Shown: in pieces, positions 53,044-63,400 of the stretch
Layout of the letters: each line of letters begins with the position of its first letter
Numbering within the stretch: the first letter of the stretch is position 1
Origin: Haloglomus halophilum
GTDB lineage: Archaea > Halobacteriota > Halobacteria > Halobacteriales > Haloarculaceae
Direction: 5' to 3'
Length of the DNA stretch: 64,000 nt
Assembly: GCF_024298885.1 (NCBI RefSeq)
Contig: NZ_CP101166.1
Span: forward strand, 3,595,149 to 3,659,148
The notes under the pieces: model-generated
What the model was told of the DNA's origin: nothing
Databases searched by the model: none
Seen by the model: the letters and a program-made list of their open reading frames with translations, nothing else
Translations under genes and position numbers: made by a program

Positions 53044-53958
53044 GTGTCGCGAGCCGTCATCGCCATCGGTGGGAACGCCATCGCCGAGTCCGGCGCGGAC
53101 GAGTGGGACGAACAGGTCACCACCGTCCGCGAGACGGTCGGCGAACTCGCACCGCTCGTCCGTGACCGCTACGACGGGGTCGTCCTCACCCACGGGAACG
53201 GCCCGCAGGTGGGGAACCGCCTGCTCGAACAGGAGGCCTCCGACGAGACGCCGTCGCTGCCGCTCGACGTACTGGTCGCCGAGACACAGGCACAGCTCGG
53301 CTACGCCCTCCAGCGGGCGCTCGACGGGCACCTCGACCGGAGCGTCGCGTCGCTGGTGACGCTGGTCGCCGTCGACCGCGAGGCGTTCGAGGCCGCCGAG
53401 CCGACCAAGCCGGTCGGGCCGTGGTACACCGCCGCCGAGGCCGAGTCGAAGCCATTCGAGACCCGCGCGGTCGGCGACGGCGAGCGGCCCTACCGGCGCG
53501 TGGTCCGCTCGCCGCGCCCCGAGCGCATCGTCGAGGCCCCCGAGATCGAGGCTATCCTCGACGCCGGCCACTCGCTCGTCTGCGGGGGCGGCGGTGGCGT
53601 TCCCGTCGTCGAACAGCCATCGGGCGGGTTCGAGGGCGTTCCCGCCGTCGTGGACAAGGATTACACCACCCGGCAGGTCGCCGAGGTGGTCGACGCGACG
53701 GACCTCGTCTTCCTCACCGACGTTCCACACATCTGTGTGGGTTACGGCACCGACGAGGAGCGAGCCCTGACGGACGTGTCGGCGGCCGCCCTCCGGGACC
53801 ACCTCGAAGCCGGCGAGTTCCCGGAGGGCTCGATGGGGCCGAAGGTCCGGGCCTGCCTGGCGTTCCTCGACGGGGGCGGGGAACGGGCCATCGTCGTACA
53901 TCCGGACGACGTGGCCGCGGCCGTCGAGGGGGAGGCCGGCACCCGAATCCACGGCTGA
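53044..53958 (+). CDS. arcC: Carbamate kinase
   Basis: 304 aa from GTG 53044. AVIAIGGNAIAESGADE, VLTHGNGPQVGNRLLEQE and LVCGGGGGVPVV are the amino-acid-kinase-family motifs. VVDKDYTTRQVAEVVDATD and FPEGSMGPKVRACLAFL complete the carbamate kinase pattern. The enzyme makes ATP from carbamoyl phosphate, as in the arginine deiminase pathway of Halobacterium. No arcA or arcB gene is adjacent; the convergent neighbour is a COG2403 GTPase. Confidence 0.93.
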   Translation: MSRAVIAIGGNAIAESGADEWDEQVTTVRETVGELAPLVRDRYDGVVLTHGNGPQVGNRLLEQEASDETPSLPLDVLVAETQAQLGYALQRALDGHLDRSVASLVTLVAVDREAFEAAEPTKPVGPWYTAAEAESKPFETRAVGDGERPYRRVVRSPRPERIVEAPEIEAILDAGHSLVCGGGGGVPVVEQPSGGFEGVPAVVDKDYTTRQVAEVVDATDLVFLTDVPHICVGYGTDEERALTDVSAAALRDHLEAGEFPEGSMGPKVRACLAFLDGGGERAIVVHPDDVAAAVEGEAGTRIHG

Positions 53959-53988
53959 GAGGTGCGCGTCAGTATATCGCGAGCCCGG

Positions 53989-55320
53989 TCAGCTGCCGAG
54001 CAGGCCCGCGTACCGGTCGAGCAGGCCGTCGAACGTCGTGTCGTGGAGGTCGACCTCGTAGGTCACGTCCACGATGGGGGCATCCACGTCCACCCGCCGC
54101 GAGAGGTCGTGGGGCGTCCCCGAGACCACGACCTCGGGGTCGACGTTGCGGATGGTCGCCTCCAGGTCGGCGACCTGCTGGTCGCTGTAGCCCATCGCCG
54201 GGAGCACGCGGTCGAGGTGTGGATAGCGCTCGAGCACGTCCGCGATGGAGCCGACGGCGCCGCTGCGGGGGTCGAGGCGTTCGGCCGCGCCGTACCGGTC
54301 GGCGGCGACGGCCCCCGCGCCGTGGCTCGCGTCGCCGTGGGTGAGTGTCGGACCGTCCTCGACGACGAGCACCGACGCCCCCTCGACGAGCGAGGGGTCA
54401 TCGACGGTCACGACGGAGTCGGCGTGGAACAGGTCGGCGTCGGGGGCGAGGTCCCGGACGTTCGCCGCGACCTGCTCGATGTCGTCGGGGTCGGCGCTGT
54501 TCTCCTTGTTCGAGACGACGGCGTCGGCGCGCCGGAGGTTCGTCTCGCCGGGATGGTAGCGGGTCTCGTCACCCGGGCGGAGCGGGTCCACGAGCACGAC
54601 GTGCAGGTCCGGGCGGACGAAGGGGAGTTCGTTGTTCCCGCCGTCCCAGACGAGCACGTCCGCCTCCTCGGCTGCGGCCGAGATGACATCGGCGTAGTCG
54701 ACGCCCGCGAAGACGACGTGGCCGGCGTCGATGTGTTGTTCGTACTCCTCGCGCTCCTCGATGGTCACGTCCGCGGCGTCCAGGTCCTCGTGCGAGCCGA
54801 ACCGCTGGACGCGGCTCTCGGCCAGGTCGCCGTACGGCATCGGTTCGCGGACGATACTCACGTCGAGCCCACGCCCCGAGAGCGCGTCCGCGAACGCGCC
54901 GGCGACCTGCGACTTGCCACACCCGGTGCGCACGGCGTCGACCGCCACGACGGGCACGTCGGCGTCCAGACAGATGTCCTCGGGCCCGAGGATGCCGAAC
55001 GATGCGCCCGCCGACATCGCCCGCGAGGCGGCGTGCATCACGTGTTCGTGGGAGACATCTGAATACGAGAAGTAGACCCGGTCGACGTTCCGTTCGCGGA
55101 CGAGCCGCTCGAGGTCCGCCTCCGGCTCGATGGGGATGCCGTCGGGATATCCCTCCCCCGCGAGCGCCGGCGGGTAGCGGTCGTGCCCGCCCTCGACCTC
55201 CCCGAGGTTCTGTCCGGGGGCGCTGGTGAACGCGACCACCTCGATGTCCCCGCGGCCCCGGAAGGCGACGTTGAAGTCGTGGAAGTCCCGACCGGCCGCG
55301 CCCATGACGAGTACGCGCAT
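53989..55320 (-). CDS. COG2403 predicted GTPase (cyclic 2,3-diphosphoglycerate synthetase-like)
   Basis: 443 aa from ATG 55320. RVLVMGAAGRDFHDFNVAF begins an N-terminal nucleotide-binding domain; AVDAVRTGCGKSQVAGAFAD (about 129-148) has a P-loop-like GCGKS. DVLVWDGGNNELPFVRPDLH and VVSNKEN (a TKxD-like base contact) follow. Homologs are named cyclic 2,3-diphosphoglycerate synthetase because of similarity to the methanogen enzyme, but haloarchaea are not known to make that compound. The nearby carbamate kinase suggests a link to carbamoyl-phosphate or nucleoside metabolism. Confidence 0.85.
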   Translation of the reverse strand: MRVLVMGAAGRDFHDFNVAFRGRGDIEVVAFTSAPGQNLGEVEGGHDRYPPALAGEGYPDGIPIEPEADLERLVRERNVDRVYFSYSDVSHEHVMHAASRAMSAGASFGILGPEDICLDADVPVVAVDAVRTGCGKSQVAGAFADALSGRGLDVSIVREPMPYGDLAESRVQRFGSHEDLDAADVTIEEREEYEQHIDAGHVVFAGVDYADVISAAAEEADVLVWDGGNNELPFVRPDLHVVLVDPLRPGDETRYHPGETNLRRADAVVSNKENSADPDDIEQVAANVRDLAPDADLFHADSVVTVDDPSLVEGASVLVVEDGPTLTHGDASHGAGAVAADRYGAAERLDPRSGAVGSIADVLERYPHLDRVLPAMGYSDQQVADLEATIRNVDPEVVVSGTPHDLSRRVDVDAPIVDVTYEVDLHDTTFDGLLDRYAGLLGS

Positions 55321-55376
55321 CGGTGAGAGCGGCACGTGCAGGGGGTAAAAGGTTGGCCACCCGGCCGCCGCGCTGG

Positions 55377-55547
55377 TCACACCGCCAGTTCGGTGCCGAT
55401 GCCGACCGCGAGCCCGAGACTACCGAGTAGCACGGCGACCAGGCCGCCGGCCCAGACGGGCGTTCCCCGCCCGACGCCGGCCAGCACCCAGAGGCCGCCG
55501 ACGAGCGCGATGCCCCCACCGAGGATGTACTGGACGAACCGTTCCAT
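55377..55547 (-). CDS. Two-helix small membrane protein
   Basis: 56 aa: MERFVQYILGGGIALVGGLW followed by a turn (GRGTP) and a second helix (AGGLVAVLLGSLGLAVGIG). No polar or catalytic signature. It starts about 60 bp from the next upstream gene's end and is in the same direction as its neighbours. Hydrophobic small proteins of this type are common in haloarchaea; unknown function. Confidence 0.55.
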   Translation of the reverse strand: MERFVQYILGGGIALVGGLWVLAGVGRGTPVWAGGLVAVLLGSLGLAVGIGTELAV

Positions 55548-55609
55548 ATCGGGGGCATCTCGCCCCGGGAACAAGAGTCACATCCTCGGGGGAGTCACGC
55601 CCGCGGTCC

Positions 55610-57097
55610 TCATCGCAGACCCGCCCCGAAGCGACGGCTTCCGAGGTCTCCCTCCGAGATGGGCCGCACGTACGTTCCGACCCGTTCCCGGGTCCACCAC
55701 CGTCCGGTCTCGGACCGCTCGGCGGGCGAGGTGAACGCGTAGCGGTAGCGGACGGCGCGGACGTGTTCGGGTGGTCCGTCCGGGAACGGGTCGTGGGCCA
55801 GCAGCGAGCGCGTCGCCTCGTCGCCCTCCAGTAGCTTCCGGAGGAACCGCGGGAACCAGGGGCTCCGACGGGGCGTGGGCGCCATCGCGGCGAACCAGAG
55901 CTGCCAGTCCAGCCGGAGGTGGTACGGCGCGACCTGTCGGGGGCGCTCGTCGGGGTCGGTCGGCTTGCCCTTGAACTCGTACGTGCGCCACTCCGTGTCC
56001 GGGCCGACCGTCTCGTCGGCGGTGCCCTGCACGACGATCTCGTAGCGGTCGCGCGTGATGGAGCCGAAGGCGCCGTACGTGTTGACGAGGTGGAGCGGGT
56101 CGTAGGAGGTGTTCATCACCTGCGTCTCCGAGACCGTGTTCAGCGCCGGGCGCACGCTGAGCGCGAGGACGAGCGCCGCGACCAGGAGGACGAGGACGAC
56201 GAACGGGAGCGGCGCGGCGGCGGTCGCGGGCGCCGCGACCGGGGCCAGTCCCGCGAGGACGCCGTCCGAGAACGTGCTGAACGCGAGGACGATGGTGAGC
56301 GCGTTGAGCCACGAGAAGTTGCCCGTCAGCATGAGCCACCCCTGGAAGGCGATGGTGGCGACGCCGGCGATGGCGGCGAACGGCTGCGGTGCGAAGTAGA
56401 GGAACGGCACCGCGAGTTCGACCACGTGGTTGCCCAGCGTCTCGACGCGGTGGAACCGGTCGGGCAGGTGGTGGGCGTACCACGAGAGCGGGTTGGGGAT
56501 TGGCTGGGTCTCGTAGTGGTAGTCCATACAGGTCAACTCGCGCCAGCAGTCGTCACCGCGGAGTTTGATGAGCCCCGCGCCGAACATGTTGCGAAAGAGG
56601 ACCCAGCGCAGGAGCCACACGACGACCCCGGGCGCCGCGGTCCCGGGGTCACCGAGGAAGACCGCGAGGAACCCGACCTCCAGCAGCATCGACTCCCAGC
56701 CGTAGCCGTAGAAGACGCCACCCGCGTTGACGAACGACTGGTAGAGCGCCCACAGCAGGAACCAGAGGAGCATCGAGGCCGGGAGCGCGAACGGCGCCGA
56801 GACGACGGCCGGGGCACCGACGAGCGCGAGCGCCGCGAGCCCGACCCCGGCCCACGCCGCGACGGCGATGGCGCGGTCGCTCGGGACGTAGTAGAACAGG
56901 CTCGGCCGCTCGCGGAACTCGGCGCGCTCGATGTACTCACGAAGCGGCCGGAGCCCGTCCTCACCGGCCAGGGGCCGGAACTGGAACGCCGCGACGAGGA
57001 AGGCCAGCAGGTAGAGCAGCGCCAGTCCCCGCCGGACGAGGAAGCGGGCGAACCAGTAGCTCCCGCCGGCCGGGAGTCCCAGCTCGGAGAGCACCAT
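55610..57097 (-). CDS. Lipase maturation factor (LMF1)-like membrane protein
   Basis: 495 aa from ATG 57097. About eight hydrophobic segments, then a C-terminal globular part. LLRWVLFRNMFGAGLIKLRG, DDCWRELTCMDYHYETQPIP, NPLSWYAHHLP and WQLWFAAMAP are the LMF1 family signatures. In animals LMF1 helps lipases fold in the ER. The prokaryotic role is not established. A distant relation to vitamin-K-dependent carboxylase-type HTTM proteins is known. It is a single gene. Confidence 0.88.
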   Translation of the reverse strand: MVLSELGLPAGGSYWFARFLVRRGLALLYLLAFLVAAFQFRPLAGEDGLRPLREYIERAEFRERPSLFYYVPSDRAIAVAAWAGVGLAALALVGAPAVVSAPFALPASMLLWFLLWALYQSFVNAGGVFYGYGWESMLLEVGFLAVFLGDPGTAAPGVVVWLLRWVLFRNMFGAGLIKLRGDDCWRELTCMDYHYETQPIPNPLSWYAHHLPDRFHRVETLGNHVVELAVPFLYFAPQPFAAIAGVATIAFQGWLMLTGNFSWLNALTIVLAFSTFSDGVLAGLAPVAAPATAAAPLPFVVLVLLVAALVLALSVRPALNTVSETQVMNTSYDPLHLVNTYGAFGSITRDRYEIVVQGTADETVGPDTEWRTYEFKGKPTDPDERPRQVAPYHLRLDWQLWFAAMAPTPRRSPWFPRFLRKLLEGDEATRSLLAHDPFPDGPPEHVRAVRYRYAFTSPAERSETGRWWTRERVGTYVRPISEGDLGSRRFGAGLR

Positions 57098-57174
57098 GCG
57101 CGAGCGTGAGTCGGGCGACGGACAAAGACGTTGCCGACGGGCCCCTCGAACCTCCGGCCGTCGCGTCGGGCGGC

Positions 57175-59265
57175 TCAGCCCTGCCGGAACAGGGTCCGGA
57201 CGAGCTGCGTGAGGGTCGTCCCGACGGCATCCGGGTCGGTGACGACCAGCCGGTCGAAGAACTCGGCGTGGTCGGGCGCGGCACCGTCGCCCTCGTCGAT
57301 GTAGACGCCGAACACCGGGAAGTTGCAGGCGTCGAGCACGGCCCCGTAGCGCTCCTCGTCGTTCGGGGCGCCGTCGGTGACGACGAACACGAGTGGCTCG
57401 TGGCCCCGCCCGGTCCGGACACGCTCGCGGGCGATGGTGAGTGCGGCCGAGAGCGGCGTGCTGCCGCCGACCCGGCCGCTCAGCAGCCGGTCGACGTGGT
57501 CGCCTGGCGTCCCGCCGAACGGCAGTTCCAGCCACGGCAGGCTCTGGTGGACCGACAGCACGGAGACGTCGACACCGACCCCGTTCATCGCGACCGCGAG
57601 GCGGGCGGTGGCGTCCTCGGCGGCCTCGACGGCCCCGGACATCGAGCCGGACCGGTCGAGGACGAGGAGGCAGCTGTAGTCCTTCTCCGGGCCGCGCTCG
57701 ACCCGCTCGAAGACCCGACTGGACCCCCGTCGGACGTCGACGACGCGCCGGGAGTCAAGCGACCCGACGCGGTGACCGCCGCTCCGGGTCGCGCGGCGCT
57801 CGCGGCGCAGCTGTGTCTCCAGCGCCGCGGACAGCCGCTGTGCATCCCGGGCGGCGGTCTCCCACCGCTCGCGGTCGCCGCTGCCCGGTTCCGGCTCCGG
57901 AATCCCGACCCGGTCCAGCTCCTCGGACTCGCGGACCAGCTCCAGCAGCCGCTCGGCCTCCTGTCGGAGCGGGTCCGAGTCGTCGAGCGCCCGGCTGGCG
58001 TCGTCGCCCCGTATCGACCGCTCGGCGCGGCGGACGGTCCCCCGGTCGAGCCGCCCCGGAAGCACCTCCCTGCCGGGACCAGTTCCGCGGCCCGTCCGGT
58101 CGCCGGAACGCCGCCCCCCGTCCTCGCCCTGGCCGACAGCGAGCCCCGGCAGCCTGTCGGCCGGGCGCGGGTCGGTGATGGCGACGGGGATGGCGTCGTG
58201 CGGGCGTCCGGCGCGGCGCTGGCCGGCCTGCAGCTGGGCCGGGGGCAGCGGTTCGAGCGTGGGCCGCACGGTCCGGAAGAACGCGGCCGCCAGGTCGACC
58301 CGCCGGGTGCCGTCGGGTTCCGCGAACATCCGGTCCATGTACTCCCCGATGGCCGGACGTAACTCGGCCAGCACGTCGTGGCGGTCGTTCCGGACGGCGA
58401 GGCGCTCGTCGGCCGGGTCCAGGAGCGCCTCGAACCGGCCGCTGTCGCCGAAGCCGTGGTCCAGCAGCCCGATGCCCAGCGCCTCCTTCACCGTGTACTC
58501 CAGGGGTGGCCCGTCGGGTCGCGCCGCGCCGGGGGCGCCCGGGCCGGGGGTCGGGCCGGGGGTCGAGGGAGTGAGGGGGGAGCCCCCGCTGCGGGCGTTC
58601 GTCTCCCGGGCTCGTTCGCCGTCGGCACCGGACCGCGCCCCGGCCGTCTCCCCGCCATCGTCGAACAGGTCGGCGTACGCGCGGTGACGGCGGAGTTCAC
58701 GCTGCGCGAAGGCGTCGTTCAGGACGACGAAGTCCTCACCGACATCGAACTCGGCGGCCATCTGCGCCTCGACGACGCCGTCCTCGGCGGCGTTGTAGAC
58801 GGTCCGGAACAGCTCCTCCCACTCCGGGGCGATGTGCGAGCGCCACTCGCCGAACCGCTGGAGGTCCGAGTAGAGCACGTGGCCCAGTTCGTGGAACAGG
58901 AGTCCGACCTGGACGCGCCGGTCCCAGCGGCGGGGATGCATGTCGGTCCGTCCCTGCTCGATTCGCTCGGTCGGGAGGCGGATGACGTACGACTCCGTCA
59001 CGAGCGGGCCGGCGCTGCTCCCGCGGCGCTGGCGGTGCTTCGCCCCGGCCCGTTGGCCCGAGCGGCTACCGTCGTCTCCATCGTCACCGGAGTCCGCCGG
59101 GCGGCAGGACGCCTCGCGCTCCGTGAAGCTGACCGACACGTCGACCGAGCGTGGCGTGCAGATGTTCGCCAGCCGCTCGAGTTCCCGACGGTTCTCCGCG
59201 GAGCGGCGGTCGGGCAACGCGAGCCGGGAGAGTCGGTCGGGGTCGGTGTCCGGTGTCAGATACAT
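57175..59265 (-). CDS. vWA protein with N-terminal HExxH motif, partner of MoxR ATPase
   Basis: 696 aa. The N-terminal region has VGLLFHELGHVLYSDLQRFG with HExxH at about residues 124-128, a zinc-metallopeptidase-type motif also found in DUF2201-like vWA proteins. A low-complexity Gly/Asp/Arg/Pro-rich middle (about 225-500) follows. The C-terminal vWA domain starts at YSCLLVLDRSGSMSGAVEAA (about 528), with MIDAS DRSGS and FVVTDGAPN. It is 31 bp after the AAA+ gene. NorD/CbbO-type proteins pair with MoxR ATPases to insert metals or remodel enzymes; here neither target nor proteolysis is proven. Confidence 0.85.
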   Translation of the reverse strand: MYLTPDTDPDRLSRLALPDRRSAENRRELERLANICTPRSVDVSVSFTEREASCRPADSGDDGDDGSRSGQRAGAKHRQRRGSSAGPLVTESYVIRLPTERIEQGRTDMHPRRWDRRVQVGLLFHELGHVLYSDLQRFGEWRSHIAPEWEELFRTVYNAAEDGVVEAQMAAEFDVGEDFVVLNDAFAQRELRRHRAYADLFDDGGETAGARSGADGERARETNARSGGSPLTPSTPGPTPGPGAPGAARPDGPPLEYTVKEALGIGLLDHGFGDSGRFEALLDPADERLAVRNDRHDVLAELRPAIGEYMDRMFAEPDGTRRVDLAAAFFRTVRPTLEPLPPAQLQAGQRRAGRPHDAIPVAITDPRPADRLPGLAVGQGEDGGRRSGDRTGRGTGPGREVLPGRLDRGTVRRAERSIRGDDASRALDDSDPLRQEAERLLELVRESEELDRVGIPEPEPGSGDRERWETAARDAQRLSAALETQLRRERRATRSGGHRVGSLDSRRVVDVRRGSSRVFERVERGPEKDYSCLLVLDRSGSMSGAVEAAEDATARLAVAMNGVGVDVSVLSVHQSLPWLELPFGGTPGDHVDRLLSGRVGGSTPLSAALTIARERVRTGRGHEPLVFVVTDGAPNDEERYGAVLDACNFPVFGVYIDEGDGAAPDHAEFFDRLVVTDPDAVGTTLTQLVRTLFRQG

Positions 59266-59296
59266 GCGTTCGCCTCGGTGGGTGAGCGGCCGCCGC

Positions 59297-60247
59297 TCAG
59301 AGCTGTTTGTCGATGAGCGTCTCGACCAGCGACTCGTCGTGGGCGTGGACGCGTGCGAGCAGTTCGCTCCGCGTCGCGGTCACGAGGTCCATGAACCCGT
59401 CCTGCATGAACGTCGCGATGCGGACGAGTTCGCGGGTGGTGATGGGCGTCGACAGTTCGCCGTCGAGATACGCCTCCCGGAGCCGGCCGGCGAACGAGAC
59501 CAGTCGCTCGATGTCGGGCTCGCGCTCGCGAGAGAGGCCGCTCCGGCGGAACACCAGGTCGACCTCGAGTTCCGCCGGGAGGTAGTCGAGTTCGACGTGC
59601 CGGAAGCGGTCCTCGAACGCCGCGTTCAGTTCGTAGGTCCCCTGGTAGCCCGGGTTGGCCGTGGCGACGACGCGGAACTCCTCGTGCGGGATGATGGTCT
59701 CGCCGGTCTGTGGGATGGTCAGCGACCGGGTCCGGTGGCTCTCCATCACGGCGTTGAGCGCAGCGACCGTGTTGGCGTCGGCGGCGTTGATCTCGTCGAG
59801 CAGGAGCATCCCGCCCTCGCGGACCGCCCGGGTCAGCGGGCCGTCGACCCACTCGGTCACGCTCTCGCCGCCCGGCGCCGTCACGAGGTGCATGTGCCCG
59901 AGCAGGTCCTCGCGGTAGGTCGTCTCCGAGAGGGTGATCCGGTAGAGCGGCCGGTTCGTCCGGGCACAGAGGTAGCGCGCGAGGAAGCTCTTGCCGACGC
60001 CGGGTGGTCCCTTGAGGACGACGTTCATCGACGCCTCCAGCGCCCGTGTGACGATGTCGACGTCCGTGTGGTCGCTCGTGGCCGGCCGGTGGAAGTAGGC
60101 GTCCTCGGCGACCTCGGGCACCTGCTCGTGGCCCACGTCCTCGAGGACGGTCAGGTGGCCGAACGTCGCCCCGGTCGGGGCGCCCGCCTCGGTGGGGCGG
60201 CCGCCGAACGTGTCCGTGTCGGTCTCGTGAGGGTCACTCCCGGTCAT
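59297..60247 (-). CDS. MoxR-family AAA+ ATPase
   Basis: 316 aa from ATG 60247. Walker A LKGPPGVGKSFLARYLCA (about 78), Walker B GGMLLLDEINAADANT (about 145), sensor 1 VVATANPGYQGTYELN and an AFEDRFRHVELDYLP arginine-finger region. This is the CbbQ/NorQ/GvpN-like MoxR clade. These ring ATPases unfold or remodel targets with the help of a vWA protein, encoded directly downstream. The HEAT-repeat gene lies upstream. Confidence 0.93.
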   Translation of the reverse strand: MTGSDPHETDTDTFGGRPTEAGAPTGATFGHLTVLEDVGHEQVPEVAEDAYFHRPATSDHTDVDIVTRALEASMNVVLKGPPGVGKSFLARYLCARTNRPLYRITLSETTYREDLLGHMHLVTAPGGESVTEWVDGPLTRAVREGGMLLLDEINAADANTVAALNAVMESHRTRSLTIPQTGETIIPHEEFRVVATANPGYQGTYELNAAFEDRFRHVELDYLPAELEVDLVFRRSGLSREREPDIERLVSFAGRLREAYLDGELSTPITTRELVRIATFMQDGFMDLVTATRSELLARVHAHDESLVETLIDKQL

Positions 60248-60334
60248 GATAGGTGGCTGCGGCGCGGCGTCGGTCGCGGCAACGTCGGTCCTCGACGGTC
60301 CCCGGCCCGGTCCCCGCCGTGAAGCAGTACCCCA

Positions 60335-60351
60335 CACTCCCGGCGGGAGTG
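60335..60351. promoter_or_regulatory. Inverted repeat CACTCCC-GGC-GGGAGTG
   Basis: Perfect 7-bp arms in the 240-bp gap between the HEAT-repeat gene and the MoxR gene. No T-run follows in either direction, so an operator or mRNA hairpin is more likely than a terminator. It is about 88 bp before the MoxR start. Confidence 0.4.
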
Positions 60352-60487
60352 ACAAATGCCTTGTCCAGGAGTGGCGGCCGATACCACACCCCGGGAGGCG
60401 GACTGCCGGGACGGGCGACGGTCGCCCCGCTCGGGTCGCTCCACTCGGGCCACCTTACTCAGGCTGTCCCGGGGCTGCTCGCCCAAT

Positions 60488-63400
60488 TCAGGCCGCCTCG
60501 GGGTCGGCCCGTCCCCGGAGGACGTCCAGTGCCTCCTCGGCGAACTCGTCGAGCGGGGCGTCCAGCCGGTCGGCCGCCGCCGTCAGTGTCTCGCGGCAGT
60601 CCCCCCGGACGAACCGATGGCGACGGCCGAGCGCACCCAGCGCCCGGAGTTCCCCGTGTGGACCATGGTCGGCCTCGACCCGGAGCCGGCGGGCGAGCAG
60701 CGCGACCACGCAGCGGACGCCGGCCCGTGTCTCCCGGGCGACGGTCGCGAGCGCGGCGCCAGCGGCCCGACGAACCCGCATCACGTCGTCGTCCAGCCGG
60801 CGGAACAGCAGTCCGGCGGCCTCGTCCGGGTCGAGCCCGCCTGCCTGCACCAGCGGCGGGACGGCCGTGACGGCGTCGACCCGCCGCTCCCACCCCGTGG
60901 CGGTGAGTTCCTGCCGTACCGGCGTCGCGGCCACCTGGGCCACCGAGTCGCCGTCTTCCTCGACGAGGCCACGAAGCGCCGCGGTCGCCCCCTCCCGATG
61001 CCGCCTGTCGTCGTACGCCTCGCGGACGGCGAGCGCCACCTCGTGGGTGTCGAGCGTCGACTCGGCGACCGTGCTGGCGGCCTCGTCGCGGGCCCCGCGC
61101 TCGGCGTGGACGAGGTAGCGGGCGACGTCCGCGGCCACCTCGTGGGCGTCCTCTCCGAGGTGGGTCAGATGGAGCGACGCGCCGGTCCGGGCCAGCACCC
61201 GGGCGCCGAGCTGGAGCCACCGGTTCGTTATCGTCGTTTCCTCGAGTTGGTGGTCGAGCGACGCCTCCCCCGGCACGCACAGGGTGGGCAGTGTGGTGGT
61301 CAGCGTCGCCAGCGCCGGAAGCGTCCGCCGAACCGGGTGGGCGGGACCGGAGAGCCGGTCCTCCCAGTCGAGCTCGGCCGGGAGTTCGCGGAACGCCACG
61401 CGAACCGCGTCGGGCTCGGCACGAGCCAGTCGCTCGAGCAGGGCGCCGGCCGCCACGCGCCCGGCCTCCCCGTCCGGGCTCTCGGGGTCCAGCGGCGGCG
61501 CGAGGCCGTGCGTGGCGTCGGCCGCCGCCCCCGCCGCCCCCGCCGCCTCCTCGGAGCCGTCCCCGTCGCCGTCGGCGGTACCGTCGTCGTAGCTGGCGAG
61601 CGCCCCCACCAGCCCGGTCGCGAGCCGTTCGGGGCTCTCGACGGCGGCCGATGGAACGGCCAGTAGCGCGACGGCGAGGGTCCACCGGGTGTCGGGGTCC
61701 GTCAGGAACCGGCGTTCGAGCGCTGGCGCCGCCGCCTTCGCCGCCGTCTCGTCGTGACAGACGACACGCGCGAGCGCCGCGGCCGCCCGCCGGCGCACGC
61801 CGGGACCGGGGTCCCAGAGTCGCTCGACCAGCGCGTCGACCGACTCGGCGCCGTCCGTGGCGATACCCACCCGACCGAGCGCGGTCACCACCGCCTCGCC
61901 GGTCGCCGGCGGCGGGCCGCCGGCGGCCCGGAGTGCGGGGTCGAGCGGCCCGACCGCATCCGGCACGACCCGGGCGAGTTCCCCCGCCGCGCGGGCGGCG
62001 TGAGCCACCACGACGGGGTCGGGGTCGTCCAGCAGCCCGCAGACCGCCCCGGCGGCGTCCGCCGGGGCCCGATGCCCGACGAGGCCGAGCGCCGTCGCCG
62101 CCGCCCGACGGACTTCCGGGTCCCGAGCCGTCGCCGCATCCCGGAGCAGTGCCACGGCCTCACTCCGACCGCCGACAGCCTCGGTGTCGGTCGTCGTGGC
62201 TGCGCCCAACACGTCCGCCCCATCCGCGGACGATTCGAGACGGTCTCGGTCGCTGTCGGCGATCTCCTCGGGGGTCGCGAGAACCCGGGCCACGGCGAGA
62301 ACGGCCGGAACCGCTCCTGGGTCCGTGTCCGGCGTGGCCCGGGGCGTTCCCGCCGAGTCGCGCACCGGCCGGTCGTCGAGCGCCCGACGGGCCGCGGTCC
62401 GGGTGTCGGGGTCGGGGACGGACCGGGCCCGCTCCAGGTAGTCGGTCGCGGCCGCTCCCGGCACCTCGGCGAGGGCCTCGACGACGGTCCGCTCGAAGGC
62501 CCGCTCGTCCGGGACGCCCTCGTCCACCCGGACGCGGTAGGTCGGAGTGGGGCCGGGTGACGCCCGGTGGACGGCCGGCACCGGGTTGTCGGGCGGGTCG
62601 GGCGCCCGGCAGCGGGCGTCCAGTGTGGGGACGAGCGCCGGCGCGAGCGCCGGGTAGGCCGCCAGCAGCCACAGGGCCGCCAGCGGGTCCCGGTGGCGAG
62701 CGGCGTCCGACGCGTCGGCGCCGCCGGTCCCGACGCCGTCGCCCGGCGTCCGGAGTCGAGCGAGCGCCTCGGACAGGTACCGTGGGTCGGCTATCGCGAT
62801 CCGGGCCAGTGCCCGCTGCGTGGCCGTGGCCTCGCACGCGGCCAGCGTCCGAACCGCGGGCGCCACCGCGTCGGCGTCGTGTTCCGCGACGGCGACCAGC
62901 GCTCGGCTCGCGTCGACGACCACGTCGGAACCGGCGGTCGCCTCGCGAGGACAGGCGACGGTCGTCTCCCGGGCGAGCAACGTCCGCAGGCGTTCGACCG
63001 CGTACCGGCGGGTGTCGAAGTGGTCGGCGCGAATCGCCAGCGCCCCGGCCAGCGCCGCCACCACACTGTCGCCGTGATCGGGTTGCCAGAGGAAGGGCTT
63101 GATTTCGGCAGGACCGATGACAGGCGTCTCGGGTACCGCCGCGACCCCAGCCAGCACCGCTCGCGCCGCCTCCCGCCGCGGGGCGACCGGGCTGCCGGTG
63201 TCCGGGCCCTCGTCCGCCTCCCCGTCGCCGAACAGTTCCCCCAGCGACATGGACTCCTCCGCCGAGTCCTCTGTCGTCTCGTCGTCCTCGTCCGCGGTGG
63301 CACCGGGCGGGGGCGCTCCGGCGGCGACGCCGAGCAGGTCGAACAGCGCGGGCTCCAGCGCCGCCGGCGCGGCGAGCGTGGCCGCCCGGAACGCTGCGGG

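Noticed and set aside
60335-60351. Terminator for the HEAT-repeat gene
   Set aside because: Good stem but no T-run downstream on either strand; kept as an operator candidate instead.
61291-63102. Long plus-strand frame opposite the HEAT protein
   Set aside because: Composed almost wholly of Arg/Pro/Ala, typical of GC-rich antisense.
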